NCBI GenBank assembly: GCA_038217425.1
Contig: JBBQPM010000094.1
Coordinates: 1 to 26,241 of the forward strand
Direction of reading: 5' to 3'
DNA: 26,241 bases
Origin: JAIEPT01 sp038217425
GTDB taxonomy: Bacteria; Planctomycetota; Planctomycetia; Gemmatales; Gemmataceae
How positions within the stretch are numbered: position 1 is the stretch's first letter; each line of letters starts with the position of its first letter. The position numbers and the translations under genes were made by a program. The notes below the pieces were generated by a model that was not told the DNA's origin, made no database searches, and saw only the letters and a list, made by a program, of their open reading frames with translations. This document shows, in pieces, positions 26,222 to 26,241 of the stretch.

Positions 26222-26241
26222 TCGATGGTACTCGGAAACCC

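Overview
The window looks like part of a planctomycete chromosome, probably Gemmata-like. The evidence is the high GC content, a giant tandem Ig/cadherin-like surface protein, an ECF sigma factor next to a Ser/Thr kinase fused to WD40 repeats with the motif RGFEWHYL, and an orphan fibronectin type III protein carrying the LEDRLLLS motif common near the N-termini of planctomycete exported proteins. This is inferred from protein style; no rRNA or marker gene is present.

Layout. (1) 1-15976, + strand: a giant gene of about 5,270 codons. Its domains in order are about 36 tandem repeats of ~100 residues, a ~1,200-residue alanine-rich helical stretch, a hydrophobic segment, an intein-like Hint domain, and a C-terminal domain with a PD-(D/E)XK-like nuclease signature. 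The repeat frame continues upstream of the first ATG through an in-frame TAG. (2) 16003-16752, +: a small, less GC-rich gene 26 nt downstream with a good ribosome binding site, positioned as the immunity gene for that toxin, followed by a strong hairpin. (3) 16753-18038: a graveyard with remnants of two unrelated transposases on the - strand and several hairpins. (4) 18039-19871, +: a SulP anion transporter with a STAS domain. (5) 19735-20397, -: a small FN3-domain protein or fragment, convergent with and overlapping the transporter gene. (6) 20472-26151, +: an ECF-type sigma factor followed by a membrane Ser/Thr kinase-WD40 gene that is split over three frames. One of its two breaks lies exactly on an A AAA AAG slippery heptamer.

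How the genes fit together. The strongest candidate for an undescribed system is genes 1 and 2. I read them as a planctomycete polymorphic-toxin cassette: a very long extracellular adhesive stalk presents a Hint-released nuclease, and the next gene protects the producer. The toxin tip and its putative immunity gene are richer in A+T than the stalk, which fits tip exchange by recombination. The sigma factor and kinase form the familiar planctomycete pairing of an ECF regulator with a transmembrane kinase sensor. Nothing in the sequence links the transporter functionally to either set.
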